Shown here: positions 1 to 6,233 of the stretch, one piece after another
Position numbering within the stretch: position 1 is the stretch's first letter
How the letters are laid out: each line of letters opens with the position of its first letter
Source: Candidatus Methanosuratincola sp.
GTDB taxonomy: Archaea > Thermoproteota > Methanomethylicia > Methanomethylicales > Methanomethylicaceae
Direction: 5' to 3'
DNA: 8,171 nucleotides
Assembly (NCBI GenBank): GCA_029907755.1
Contig: JARYLH010000064.1
Span: 1 to 8,171 of the forward strand
Translations under genes and position numbers: made by a program
The notes under the pieces: generated by a model
Seen by the model: the letters and a program-made list of their open reading frames with translations, nothing else
The model's database searches: none
Told to the model about the DNA's origin: nothing

Positions 1-45
1 AAACAGCAGATGCTCAAAGAAATTCACGAAAACCAGCCTAAAAAC

Positions 46-55
46 AGTATAAATT
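46..55 (-). promoter_or_regulatory. possible TATA box for a minus-strand gene leaving the left edge
   Basis: Read on the minus strand, this stretch gives AATTTATACT. A GTG codon lies at 27-25, about 24 nt from the box centre, and the frame after it stays open to the window edge (9 codons). That spacing is a little short of the 26-29 nt seen at other promoters here. Too little coding sequence is visible to name a product. The box may simply be part of the AT-rich spacer downstream of the HerA-like gene, where a minus-strand T5 run (plus positions 41-44 and neighbours) could also act as its weak terminator. Confidence 0.25.
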
Positions 56-108
56 CGCGCCTAGACAATGGTAGCCCAAGGGCAACCGCTCCGCCAATAA
101 TCCGCCGC

Positions 109-3100
109 TCACCCCTGAGCGCAGTGAGAGCAGACCGCCCTCTTGAAAATGCCGAGCCGCTTCTTCTCGACCAGGCATTCGGGGCAGACCGTCCTTTCGC
201 ACTCAGGGCACTTCCTCATGTGCTCCCTGCACACCCTCTCGCCGCAGACCGAGCATACCATGGAGCAGGCTTTGCAGAATGGCTTCCCGCAGACCTTGCA
301 CAGGTATGGCAACTCCTTCTTGCAGAAAGGCTTGCCGCAGGCGCTGCATAGCCAGGAGTGCTCCCCGCAGACTTCCTCGCCGCAGGCGCTGCACTTGGCG
401 ACATGGGACTCGCAGAAGGTCTCGCCGCAGATCGCGCACTTGACCTGCTCCAAGACGCACAGCTCCTTGCCGCACTTCTTGCAGTAACTGATGTGCTTCC
501 CATAGTGCCCCTCGCAGTAAATGCCGCCGCAGACCGCGCACTTTTTTATGTGATCCCCGCAGTAGCCCTTGCCCTCCCCACAGTCCCTGCACTCCTTGGC
601 ACAAACGGTGCAGATCCTCTTGCCGCAGGCGGCGCACTCGACACATGGTTCGTCTGCGCAGAACTGCTTCCCGCACTCGGGGCACCTCCATGCATGCGAG
701 GCGCAGGAGGTCCGTCCGCACAGCGAGCAGCTTACCAGGTGCTCGACGCAGAAGATCTCCCCGCACGTGTAACAGAACATCGGGCCCTCGAGCGCCGTGA
801 TCTGGGCGCCGCACTCGCTGCACTCCCCGAATTTCCCCCGCCCGTTGACCGCGTTCCACTCCATCCTGAAGTCCCGTTCCTCGCCATGGAAGCTGATCCT
901 GAAGAGAGCCTCAATGCGGGGGACCCAGATCACCTGCATCGCCTCGACCGAGACCTCCTCGGGCTTGGGCTGGAAGACGAGGTTCGCCAAAGGCTCGTCC
1001 ACCATCGCCTCGATCTCCTGCGCGGCTCTCTTCGCCTCGCTGCGGATCCTCTCCTGGATCTCCCCTTCTTTCCTCGTGAGCGTGACGATCTCCTCTTTCG
1101 CCTTGGCGAGCCGCTGCTCGAGCCTTGCGAGCCTCACCTCCCTCGTCTGAATCTGCTGGGAGACCTTGAGCGTCGACCTCCCCTCCTTCTCCGCCTTGAC
1201 CCTCTCCTTCTCCAGGGATTTGATCTCGTCCTCTATCGAGCCCACAAGCTTCTCGAGGCTCGCGAGCTCTTCCTTTGCAGCCGCCGCACTCGATCGGATC
1301 TCTTTCAGCTGCTGGCTGTACCTCTCCCTGATCTCGGACTCGGCTTGCGATCTCATCGAATCGGCTTTTGCCCTCAGCCTTGACCTGAATTCTTCAACGG
1401 GCTCCCCCGGCTTTGAGAACTCCCCGAGCTTCTGGTGGTAGTGCACGGTCTGGGTGAGCTTCGAGACCGCGAATATCCTGAATGCCCCCTTCAGGTTCTC
1501 CACCGCCGAGGCGTCCAGCAGGGCTGCCGCCGCCTGCACATGCTCGCCCTCCCTCGGCGGGACGGGGGACGTCGGCTGCGCCAGGACGTCCTTTGCCTCG
1601 ACGCCGAAAGCCGACTCGTACCTCCAGTCGAGCGGATGCACGTCTGCGGAGGCAGGGATCAGCCGCCTGATCCTCTCCCTGATGTGGAGGTCGGGGTCTT
1701 TCCTCTTCGAGTCGACGGTGACCTCGGCGAAGAGCGCTGGGGTGTAGCAGATCCTGAACCTCAGCAGATCAGCGGCGTCGACGGACCGGTCCTCCTTCAG
1801 CCGCCCGAGGATATCCGACTCGCTGACGTTCACCGGCAGGTACAGCGAGGGTACAGACTGGGGGATCTGCGCCTGCGGCTGCGCCCCCTTCTGGGCAGCA
1901 GCCCCCTCCCTGAGCAGCCTCTCCTTGAGCTTGGAGATGCGCTTCCTCATCTTCTCCCGCTCCTCGGGCGAGACGAAGTCCAGCGGGTTGAAGCCCGGCG
2001 CGCCGTGCGTCGTCTCCCTCTCCCTAACCCGCAGGAGGAGCGGAGTCCTCTCGACGATGTCGCCCGTAATCACCGCATTCCCGGGCTCGAGCCAGTTTAT
2101 GTCCGCCTCCCAGTCCTTCCCGAGCCCCCCGCTCTCCAAAGCAATCCTGACGTCGTTCGGGTCGGTCAGGCGGTGGATTATCCACGTGGCAGAGAGGCTC
2201 CGCACGGTCATATCGAGCAGCTGGGGGCGCTGGGTCATCACGATCATGTTGGCTCCGAACTTCCGACCCTCCTGGGCGAAGCGCCTCACAGCATCCAGGA
2301 CCTGCCTGACCATGGGGTCGTCCTTCCGGTTCCTCCCGGCGAAGAGGTGGGCCTCGTCTAGGGCGAGGTAAAAAGGCTGGATCTGCATGACCATGACGGC
2401 CTCAAGGAGCTTGGAGAGGACCTGGTGGACGACCTGGTACTGCTCCTCGGTCCCAAGACCACGGAGGTTGATGATCGTGCACTGCATCTGCGAGACGATG
2501 TCGTCAGCCTTCGCCGAGTTTAGGGCAGCGATGTCCAGATCAGCCCCAGGGTTGAACGCCAAGTTGGCGAACTCGACTATGTTCTCGGAGTACGACTTGG
2601 GGGAGACCCCGAACTCCGCGGAGGGTGCGCTCGCGGGGACCTTGAGGCTTGAGTACTCCCCGTGGGCGTCGATTATGACCAGTGGTATCCCCTTCTTGAT
2701 GAACTCCTCCGCGATGACGCCCATAGTGTACGACTTCCCTGACCCTGGCTTCCCGACTATGAATATGCGCGTCATCTTCTTCACAGGGAGCCAGACCCTG
2801 CAGTCCAAATTCCTGAGCTTCCCGATGTAGATCCCCTCGCCCTCCCCGGCGTCTATCCCCAGCCCCTTCCTGAGGAGCTCCTCGCTGGCAGCCAGCACCT
2901 CTGACCCGGGGACGAAAGGCGTCTTCGGCGGGGCGCCAACCACTGCGCACTCTGCAACCATCTTGCTGTCGCCCGCGCGCTCCACCTCCTTTATGATGAG
3001 CAGGAAGTCCCTCCCTTCGTGCTTCACCTGGACGTAGTCGTTCTTTCCGACGTCCTGCCTCTCAAGCACCATCGAGAACCGCTCTGTGCCCGCAGTACCT

Positions 3101-3147
3101 TCAATCCTGCCAACGAACCAAGACGACACCTCTCGGACCTCGCACAC
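109..3147 (-). CDS. HerA-like (DUF87) ATPase with coiled coil and C-terminal Cys/His zinc-finger array
   Basis: A 1012-residue P-loop ATPase of the HerA/FtsK superfamily. Residues about 10-70 resemble the HAS-barrel that precedes HerA motor domains. Walker A is GKPGSGKS at 132-139, and Walker B is FYLALDEAH at 259-267, with catalytic D264/E265. TQRP at 305-308 matches the HerA sensor/arginine region. The motor ends near 395. A low-complexity Ala/Gln/Pro linker (415-433) leads to an unrecognised segment (434-580), then a charged helical coiled coil (590-712), a short segment with IWVP (740-743), and a Cys/His array (776-1009). Canonical HerA is about 500 residues and lacks the last parts. HerA family members form hexameric DNA-translocating rings, so a cytoplasmic DNA- or protein-remodelling role is likely, but the substrate is unknown. 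No NurA nuclease gene is next to it in this window. The GTG at 3147 is the longest start. A second GTG at 3129, preceded by GAGGT with 7 nt spacing, is equally plausible. The ATPase call is firm; the biological role is not known. Confidence 0.9.
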   Translation of the reverse strand: MCEVREVSSWFVGRIEGTAGTERFSMVLERQDVGKNDYVQVKHEGRDFLLIIKEVERAGDSKMVAECAVVGAPPKTPFVPGSEVLAASEELLRKGLGIDAGEGEGIYIGKLRNLDCRVWLPVKKMTRIFIVGKPGSGKSYTMGVIAEEFIKKGIPLVIIDAHGEYSSLKVPASAPSAEFGVSPKSYSENIVEFANLAFNPGADLDIAALNSAKADDIVSQMQCTIINLRGLGTEEQYQVVHQVLSKLLEAVMVMQIQPFYLALDEAHLFAGRNRKDDPMVRQVLDAVRRFAQEGRKFGANMIVMTQRPQLLDMTVRSLSATWIIHRLTDPNDVRIALESGGLGKDWEADINWLEPGNAVITGDIVERTPLLLRVRERETTHGAPGFNPLDFVSPEEREKMRKRISKLKERLLREGAAAQKGAQPQAQIPQSVPSLYLPVNVSESDILGRLKEDRSVDAADLLRFRICYTPALFAEVTVDSKRKDPDLHIRERIRRLIPASADVHPLDWRYESAFGVEAKDVLAQPTSPVPPREGEHVQAAAALLDASAVENLKGAFRIFAVSKLTQTVHYHQKLGEFSKPGEPVEEFRSRLRAKADSMRSQAESEIRERYSQQLKEIRSSAAAAKEELASLEKLVGSIEDEIKSLEKERVKAEKEGRSTLKVSQQIQTREVRLARLEQRLAKAKEEIVTLTRKEGEIQERIRSEAKRAAQEIEAMVDEPLANLVFQPKPEEVSVEAMQVIWVPRIEALFRISFHGEERDFRMEWNAVNGRGKFGECSECGAQITALEGPMFCYTCGEIFCVEHLVSCSLCGRTSCASHAWRCPECGKQFCADEPCVECAACGKRICTVCAKECRDCGEGKGYCGDHIKKCAVCGGIYCEGHYGKHISYCKKCGKELCVLEQVKCAICGETFCESHVAKCSACGEEVCGEHSWLCSACGKPFCKKELPYLCKVCGKPFCKACSMVCSVCGERVCREHMRKCPECERTVCPECLVEKKRLGIFKRAVCSHCAQG
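121..822 (-). repeat. tandem Cys/His units, about 15 residues (45 bp) each, in the HerA-like protein
   Basis: Residues 776-1009 carry about 13 tandem units close to C-x2-C-G-x3-C-x2-H-x3. Clean 15-residue examples begin at C807, C904, C919 and C965. The fourth ligand position is His in about half the units (for example H818, H913, H930, H976). In the others it is Cys (C849, C961, C991) or Glu (E833, E900, E945). Some units have one to four extra residues. Such spacing is typical of stacked treble-clef, B-box or RING-like zinc knuckles. At the DNA level an identical 15-mer occurs at 334-348 and 379-393, exactly 45 bp apart, consistent with growth by unit duplication. The periodic Cys codons also create spurious open frames on both strands. 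Confidence 0.85.
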
Positions 3148-3176
3148 CTGATTCTGGGGGTAGTATGGATCGAAGA

Positions 3177-3185
3177 TTTATTAAA
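3177..3185 (-). promoter_or_regulatory. TATA box of the HerA-like gene
   Basis: The minus strand reads TTTAATAAA, preceded by AGCG. With the usual archaeal spacing, transcription would begin near 3155. This gives an 8-nt leader for the GTG at 3147, or a 26-nt leader containing GAGGT for the GTG at 3129. The latter is the reason to keep the shorter start in mind. Confidence 0.5.
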
Positions 3186-3281
3186 CGCTACCCAATGGGG
3201 TTAATCTCGTTATTAGTCATTTTTGGTATTTTTTTCGAATCCCGCACCCTTCAAGATGTGAAAAAAGAGTAGTAAAGGATA

Positions 3282-3298
3282 CGAAAAGGCTTATATAC
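3282..3298 (+). promoter_or_regulatory. BRE and TATA box of lysS
   Basis: The purine-rich CGAAAAGG (BRE-like, 3282-3289) abuts CTTATATAC (3290-3298). The box centre is about 26 nt upstream of the GTG at 3321, so the mRNA is probably leaderless. No Shine-Dalgarno sequence precedes the start, which agrees with this. Confidence 0.75.
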
Positions 3299-3320
3299 GG
3301 TTCGAATAATTCTATTTGCG

Positions 3321-4706
3321 GTGCCACTAATGAGAGTCAAGATCCTTGACACTACCCTCAGGGAAGGGGAACAGACGCCTGGCGTCTCCTTCAGCATCGA
3401 CGCGAAAGTGGAGATAGCCAGGAAGCTGGACGAAGCCAGGGTCGACATGATCGAGGCAGGGCATCCAGCCGTGTCCCAAGATGTTACCGAGGCGATAAAG
3501 CGGATTGTAGCGGAGCGGCTCGATGCCGAGATCCTAGCTCACAGCCGCGCGCTGATACCCGACGTGGAGGCCGCGCTCGCGTGCGGCGTTGATCGCGTCG
3601 CGATCTTCCTCGGGATCACCGAGAAGAAGCTCCAGGCGATGAAGATGACCGAGGAGAAGGCCATCGAGACCGCTGTGAGGAGCATCCAGTACGCAAGGGA
3701 CCACGGGGCGAAGGTCAGGTTCACTGCCGAGGACGCGACCCGCGGCAACTACGACTTCATCGTAAGGATATGTAAAGCAGCGATCGAGGCAGGGGCTGAC
3801 AGGATAAGCATCCCGGACACCGTGGGCATAACCCCACCGGACAGGATGAGGGACCTCTTCTCGAGGCTCTCAAGGGACTTGGGTGCGGAGCTCGACGCCC
3901 ACTGCCACAACGACCTGGGGTTCGCGGTCGCTAGCGCGATAGCCGCGGTCGAGGGGGGCGCGACCGCAGTCCACACCACCGTGAACGGGATAGGAGAGAG
4001 GGCAGGGATCACGCCGCTGGAGCCTTTTGCGGTGGCGCTCAAGGTGCTGCACAATATCGATACGGTCGACCTGACGAAGCTGCCGGAGCTCTCGCTGCTC
4101 CTCGAGAAGCACAGCGGCATACCCGTTTCGCCGCTCCAGCCGATCGTCGGCGAGAACGTCTTCTCGCACAAGGGCGGGGTCCACGCGGCTGCGGTCATAT
4201 TCGACCCGCAGACCTACGAGGCTTTCCCGCCGAGCATCGTGGGCAGGCAGAGGGAGATCGTGATCAGCAAGTACACGGGTAAGGTGGCGCTGGAGGACAG
4301 GCTGAAGCGCCTTGGGGTAGCGCTGACAGAGGAGGATCTGATGAAGGTGCTCCAGGCGATAAAGGAGAGGCACGAAGTCAGGAGCTACCGCGATGTGGAC
4401 CTCCTGGAGCTGGCTGAGAAGGCGGCTGGAAAGAAGCTCGAGGTCCAGGTGCCAAAGAAGATCGAAGCGCTGGTGCTCGTCAAGTGCGAGTCCAATGTCT
4501 ACACCACAGCCGTCGCGAGGCGGATCCTCTGGATCAGGGGGGTCCACAAGGTGCTCGAGATAAGCGGCGACTTCGACATCGAAGTGATGCTTAACGTCGA
4601 AACGGTCAACCAGATGAACGAAGTGCTTGAGAACATCAGGAAGATAAAGGGGGTCACCGGGACCAACACCAGGATAATCCTGAAGAAGTTTAACAACGAA
4701 TCATGA
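3321..4706 (+). CDS. lysS: homocitrate synthase (LysS type) with RAM domain
   Basis: Condenses 2-oxoglutarate and acetyl-CoA to homocitrate, the first step of the alpha-aminoadipate (LysW) lysine route. The 461-residue protein begins with the DRE-TIM motif DTTLREGEQTPG (10-21). Expected metal ligands are D10 and the HCHND histidines H194 and H196. EAGHP at 45-49 is telling: His48 is the residue type used by homocitrate synthases for the extra carboxylate, whereas isopropylmalate synthases usually have another residue there. NGIGERAG (222-229) and SHKGGVHA (282-289) are further family signatures. DVDLLELAEKAAG (358-370) precedes an AsnC-type RAM domain (about 382-456, with VKCESNVYTTAV and EISGDFDI), as in Sulfolobus LysS, where this domain is thought to bind lysine for feedback control. 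The GTG at 3321 lies at leaderless distance from the TATA box; an ATG at 3330 is the alternative. No other lysine gene is in the window. Isopropylmalate or citramalate synthase is less likely. Confidence 0.93.
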   Translation: MPLMRVKILDTTLREGEQTPGVSFSIDAKVEIARKLDEARVDMIEAGHPAVSQDVTEAIKRIVAERLDAEILAHSRALIPDVEAALACGVDRVAIFLGITEKKLQAMKMTEEKAIETAVRSIQYARDHGAKVRFTAEDATRGNYDFIVRICKAAIEAGADRISIPDTVGITPPDRMRDLFSRLSRDLGAELDAHCHNDLGFAVASAIAAVEGGATAVHTTVNGIGERAGITPLEPFAVALKVLHNIDTVDLTKLPELSLLLEKHSGIPVSPLQPIVGENVFSHKGGVHAAAVIFDPQTYEAFPPSIVGRQREIVISKYTGKVALEDRLKRLGVALTEEDLMKVLQAIKERHEVRSYRDVDLLELAEKAAGKKLEVQVPKKIEALVLVKCESNVYTTAVARRILWIRGVHKVLEISGDFDIEVMLNVETVNQMNEVLENIRKIKGVTGTNTRIILKKFNNES

Positions 4707-4710
4707 CCGG

Positions 4711-4731
4711 TTCTTTCCTTTTTGCTTTTTT
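4711..4731 (+). terminator. T-rich terminator after lysS
   Basis: Five bases after the lysS stop, the plus strand has three T-runs (TTCTTTCC, TTTTT, TTTTTT) and no stable hairpin. This is the usual look of an archaeal oligo-T terminator. Confidence 0.65.
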
Positions 4732-4818
4732 ATACTATTAACCGCCAATCTGGATCCGGCTGGAACGCAACCTTCATTCCTGTTGCATCATGCTTCTTAA
4801 GCTCGGGTCAGGACTCAC

Positions 4819-5154
4819 TCAGTCGGATCGCCTCTCAACTACGACTTTGCAGTTGGTGGCGAGCGCCGCGATCGCGCCAAGAGCGGCCATCCAGGGCGCA
4901 AGTATCGCACCCACGACGAAGACGGTCGCCGGCAGCTCCAAGAGGACCCTTCCCTGTTCGTTCTTCACCACTATGTGGGTCACGTTCCCTTCCCTTATCA
5001 GATCCTCTATCTTCGAGACTAGATCCTTCGCCGCCACGTTGAACTCTTCGGTGAACGTCCTCCCGAGCCTGCTCCCGCACCTCCTGCAGAAGTTCGAGTC
5101 ATCAGGGTTCTCGGTCCCGCACTTGGGGCAAAACATTTTGGGCACCGCGATCAT
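4819..5154 (-). CDS. zinc-ribbon plus DUF4342 small protein
   Basis: A 111-residue protein of unknown function. An N-terminal zinc ribbon is formed by C9-x2-C12 and C23-x2-C26 (FCPKCG and FCRRCG). Residues 34-110 match the DUF4342 pattern: FTEEFNVAAKDLVSKIEDL, then GNVTHIVVKNEQGRVLLELP, a hydrophobic stretch (76-100) rich in Ala, Gly and Val that could be a membrane segment or a buried hairpin, and a closing NCKVVVER. Bacterial DUF4342 proteins often carry a UBA-like domain where this one has the zinc ribbon. The ATG at 5154 is the longest start. The ATG at 5136 (MFCPKCG) is a strong alternative because GGTG lies 6 nt upstream and homologous zinc ribbons often begin this way. It is convergent with lysS and divergent from the HD gene, and the sequence does not indicate a role. 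Confidence 0.85.
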   Translation of the reverse strand: MIAVPKMFCPKCGTENPDDSNFCRRCGSRLGRTFTEEFNVAAKDLVSKIEDLIREGNVTHIVVKNEQGRVLLELPATVFVVGAILAPWMAALGAIAALATNCKVVVERRSD

Positions 5155-5232
5155 CTAACCGACGCGGGTATTTCTGATTTTTGGCAGGGCGGGTGCGCTA
5201 TCCACCTCCATTTCATTCCATCCCGCCCCAAG

Positions 5233-5241
5233 GTTTTTATC
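5233..5241 (+). promoter_or_regulatory. TATA-like box of the HD-domain gene
   Basis: GTTTTTATC on the plus strand has its centre about 29 nt before the GTG at 5266. The upstream sequence CCCCAAG is a weak BRE. No Shine-Dalgarno sequence fits that start well, so a leaderless or nearly leaderless mRNA is likely. Confidence 0.5.
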
Positions 5242-5265
5242 GAAATCACCCCACCGATAGATCAG

Positions 5266-5823
5266 GTGTCCCAGGTGCAGAGGGAAGAGGCAATCGAACT
5301 CGTGCGGAAGCACATCAAGAAGGAGAACAACCTGAAGCATATGCTCGCGGTGGGTGCTGTGATGAGGGGGCTCGCGCTGAGGCTTGGCGAGGACCCGGAG
5401 AAGTGGGAAGTCACGGGCATACTCCACGACATCGACTTCGAGGTCTGCAGCGGGCTGGGCGACCACACGCTTGTGGCATCGCGGATGCTCGAGGGCCTTG
5501 TCGGGGACGAGGTGCTCCAGGCGATAAAGGCGCACAACTACGAGAACACTGGCGTTATGCCTGACAGCAACTTCAAGAGGGCGCTGATAGCGAGCGATGC
5601 CGTTTCCGGGCTCGTCGTGGCTGCGGCCCTGGTGATGCCCACCAAGAAGCTCAAGGAAGTCACAGTAGAGACCTTGGTGAAAAAGTACAAGAGCAAGGAC
5701 TTCGCCAAGGGCGCGGACAGGGGGAGGATAGCCTCCTGCAGCGAGATGGGGATCCCCCTCGAGGAGTTCCTGGGGATAGCCCTTGAGAGCATGCAGAAGA
5801 TCGCCGGGGAACTGGGCCTTTGA
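5266..5823 (+). CDS. HD-superfamily (HDIG) metal-dependent phosphohydrolase
   Basis: A 185-residue single-domain HD protein with no signal peptide or membrane segment. The metal-binding set is visible in order: H25 (in NNLKHMLAVGAVMRGLA), the HD pair H54-D55 in GILHDIDFE, H67 in GDHTL, H90 in AIKAHNYENTG, and D111 in ASDAVSG. The C-terminal stretch from 128 (KKLKEVTVETLVKKYK, then FAKGADRGRI, ending LEEFLGIALESMQKIAGELGL) is characteristic of the short HD hydrolases found in archaea, clostridia and Thermotogales (the group I recall as COG2316). The substrate is unknown; HD enzymes act on nucleotides or other phosphate esters. The GTG at 5266 fits the promoter spacing; a GTG at 5275 is an alternative. 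It stands alone, divergent from the DUF4342 gene, with 111 bp between the starts. Confidence 0.9.
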   Translation: MSQVQREEAIELVRKHIKKENNLKHMLAVGAVMRGLALRLGEDPEKWEVTGILHDIDFEVCSGLGDHTLVASRMLEGLVGDEVLQAIKAHNYENTGVMPDSNFKRALIASDAVSGLVVAAALVMPTKKLKEVTVETLVKKYKSKDFAKGADRGRIASCSEMGIPLEEFLGIALESMQKIAGELGL

Positions 5824-5850
5824 GCGCTGGCAGGTTTCCCGGACTGGACC

Positions 5851-5876
5851 AAAAATCGAAATAGCAAAAAAACAAA
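5851..5876 (-). terminator. minus-strand T-rich tract, possible terminator
   Basis: Read on the minus strand, this has a T7 run (5872-5866) and a T5 run (5855-5851) separated by GCTATTTCGA. It would end any minus-strand transcript that starts in the AT-rich patch near 6060-6107, or readthrough from mtnP. Confidence 0.35.
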
Positions 5877-5882
5877 CACTTC

Positions 5883-5896
5883 ACTTTTTTGATTTC
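5883..5896 (+). terminator. T-rich terminator after the HD gene
   Basis: CTTTTTTGATTTC on the plus strand begins about 60 nt after the stop codon. There is no hairpin, consistent with an archaeal oligo-T terminator. Confidence 0.45.
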
Positions 5897-5932
5897 TACC
5901 GCAACTCTTCCTGGGGCTGAAGAACAAGAAAA

Positions 5933-6046
5933 CTACAAACAGCAAAGGCAAAACGCAAAGGAAAGAAGGTACCTGGTTTCTCTCCGCTTTAGCCAGGCAC
6001 CCACAGGGTAGGCTTTACCGGATTGAACTTCTTTTCCATTCTCCAT
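5933..6046 (-). CDS. possible 37-residue small protein, weakly supported
   Basis: An ATG at 6046 opens a 37-codon frame that ends in TAG at 5935-5933. GGTGAG abuts the ATG, which is too close for a good ribosome site. The same GGTGA is 8 nt from an out-of-frame ATG at 6039 that opens only 16 codons. The predicted peptide has a basic middle (WLKRRETR) and a hydrophobic, Cys-containing end (LLSFAFCLCCL). It resembles nothing I recognise. A TATA-like box at 6084-6091 would give a leader of about 15 nt. It may be real, part of a non-coding RNA, or chance. Confidence 0.18.
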   Translation of the reverse strand: MENGKEVQSGKAYPVGAWLKRRETRYLLSFAFCLCCL

Positions 6047-6083
6047 CTCACCTTCTTTTCCTATTATCCACTACTTGTCATAT

Positions 6084-6107
6084 ATTATAAATACCCGCAT
6101 ATATAAG
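6084..6107 (-). promoter_or_regulatory. AT-rich patch with TATA-like boxes
   Basis: The minus strand reads CTTATATAT (6107-6099) and TTTATAAT (6091-6084). These predict start sites near 6077 and 6061. Both motifs are close to symmetrical, so the plus strand also shows TATA-like boxes (ATTATAAAT and ATATATAAG), and direction cannot be settled from sequence alone. Confidence 0.35.
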
Positions 6108-6152
6108 TCTTTTCGGTATATTTTATTTCATATACAGCTCTGCATGAATATA

Positions 6153-6200
6153 GAAGTGTTGAACAGTCATGGTTAGGACTATAGAATTGCTTAACACTTC
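6153..6200. repeat. inverted repeat GAAGTGTT...AACACTTC
   Basis: Perfect 8-nt arms at 6153-6160 and 6193-6200 are separated by 32 nt. Two more pairs (one G-U) can extend the stem inward. It lies 33-80 nt past the mtnP stop. It could be a 3' end structure of the mtnP mRNA or a protein-binding site; no T-run follows on the minus strand. Confidence 0.4.
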
Positions 6201-6233
6201 AACCTCCTGCCGGTTTTGGCAAAGCGGCCAGCA

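Larger units (their letters stand above)
5824..6233. other. 410-bp intergenic region between two convergent genes
   Basis: No convincing protein gene or tRNA was seen. From left to right it holds A-runs on plus (T-runs on minus) at 5851-5876, a T6 run on plus at 5885-5890, a GC-balanced stretch at 5960-6025 with short complementary segments (CCTGGTT/AGCCAGG and ACCC/GGGT), a very AT-rich patch at 6060-6150 with TATA-like boxes on both strands, and an 8-bp inverted repeat at 6153-6200. The combination suggests one short minus-strand transcript in addition to the ends of the flanking genes. Confidence 0.6.

Noticed and set aside
71..106. GCCCAAGGGC near the left edge as a hairpin terminator of the HerA-like gene
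   Set aside because: Arms are only 4 bp with a 2-nt loop and no adjacent T-run; too weak to call.
143..859. Several long open frames on both strands opposite or out of frame with the zinc array
   Set aside because: They arise from the 45-bp periodic Cys codons; their translations are low-complexity shadows, while the minus frame with conserved Cys/His and an ATPase upstream is clearly the real one.
358..2361. Long plus-strand frames (up to 341 codons) antisense to the HerA-like gene
   Set aside because: GC-rich antisense frames rich in Leu, Arg, Pro and Ala with no recognisable motif; expected opposite a high-GC coding region.
3165..3272. 35-codon plus-strand frame with a basic start and a hydrophobic stretch (GLISLLVIFGIFF)
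   Set aside because: It begins inside the HerA-like gene's promoter, has no ribosome site or promoter of its own, and its hydrophobic residues come from the T-rich spacer.
5960..6030. Possible tRNA or C/D box RNA in the 5824-6233 spacer
   Set aside because: A TTCAATC loop-like sequence appears on the minus strand, but flanking bases do not form a T stem, and no C box (RUGAUGA) with a matching D box was found.
6144..6176. 10-codon plus-strand peptide frame downstream of TATA-like boxes, possible leader peptide
   Set aside because: No downstream plus-strand gene exists to regulate; the following frame from 6169 runs antisense through mtnP.
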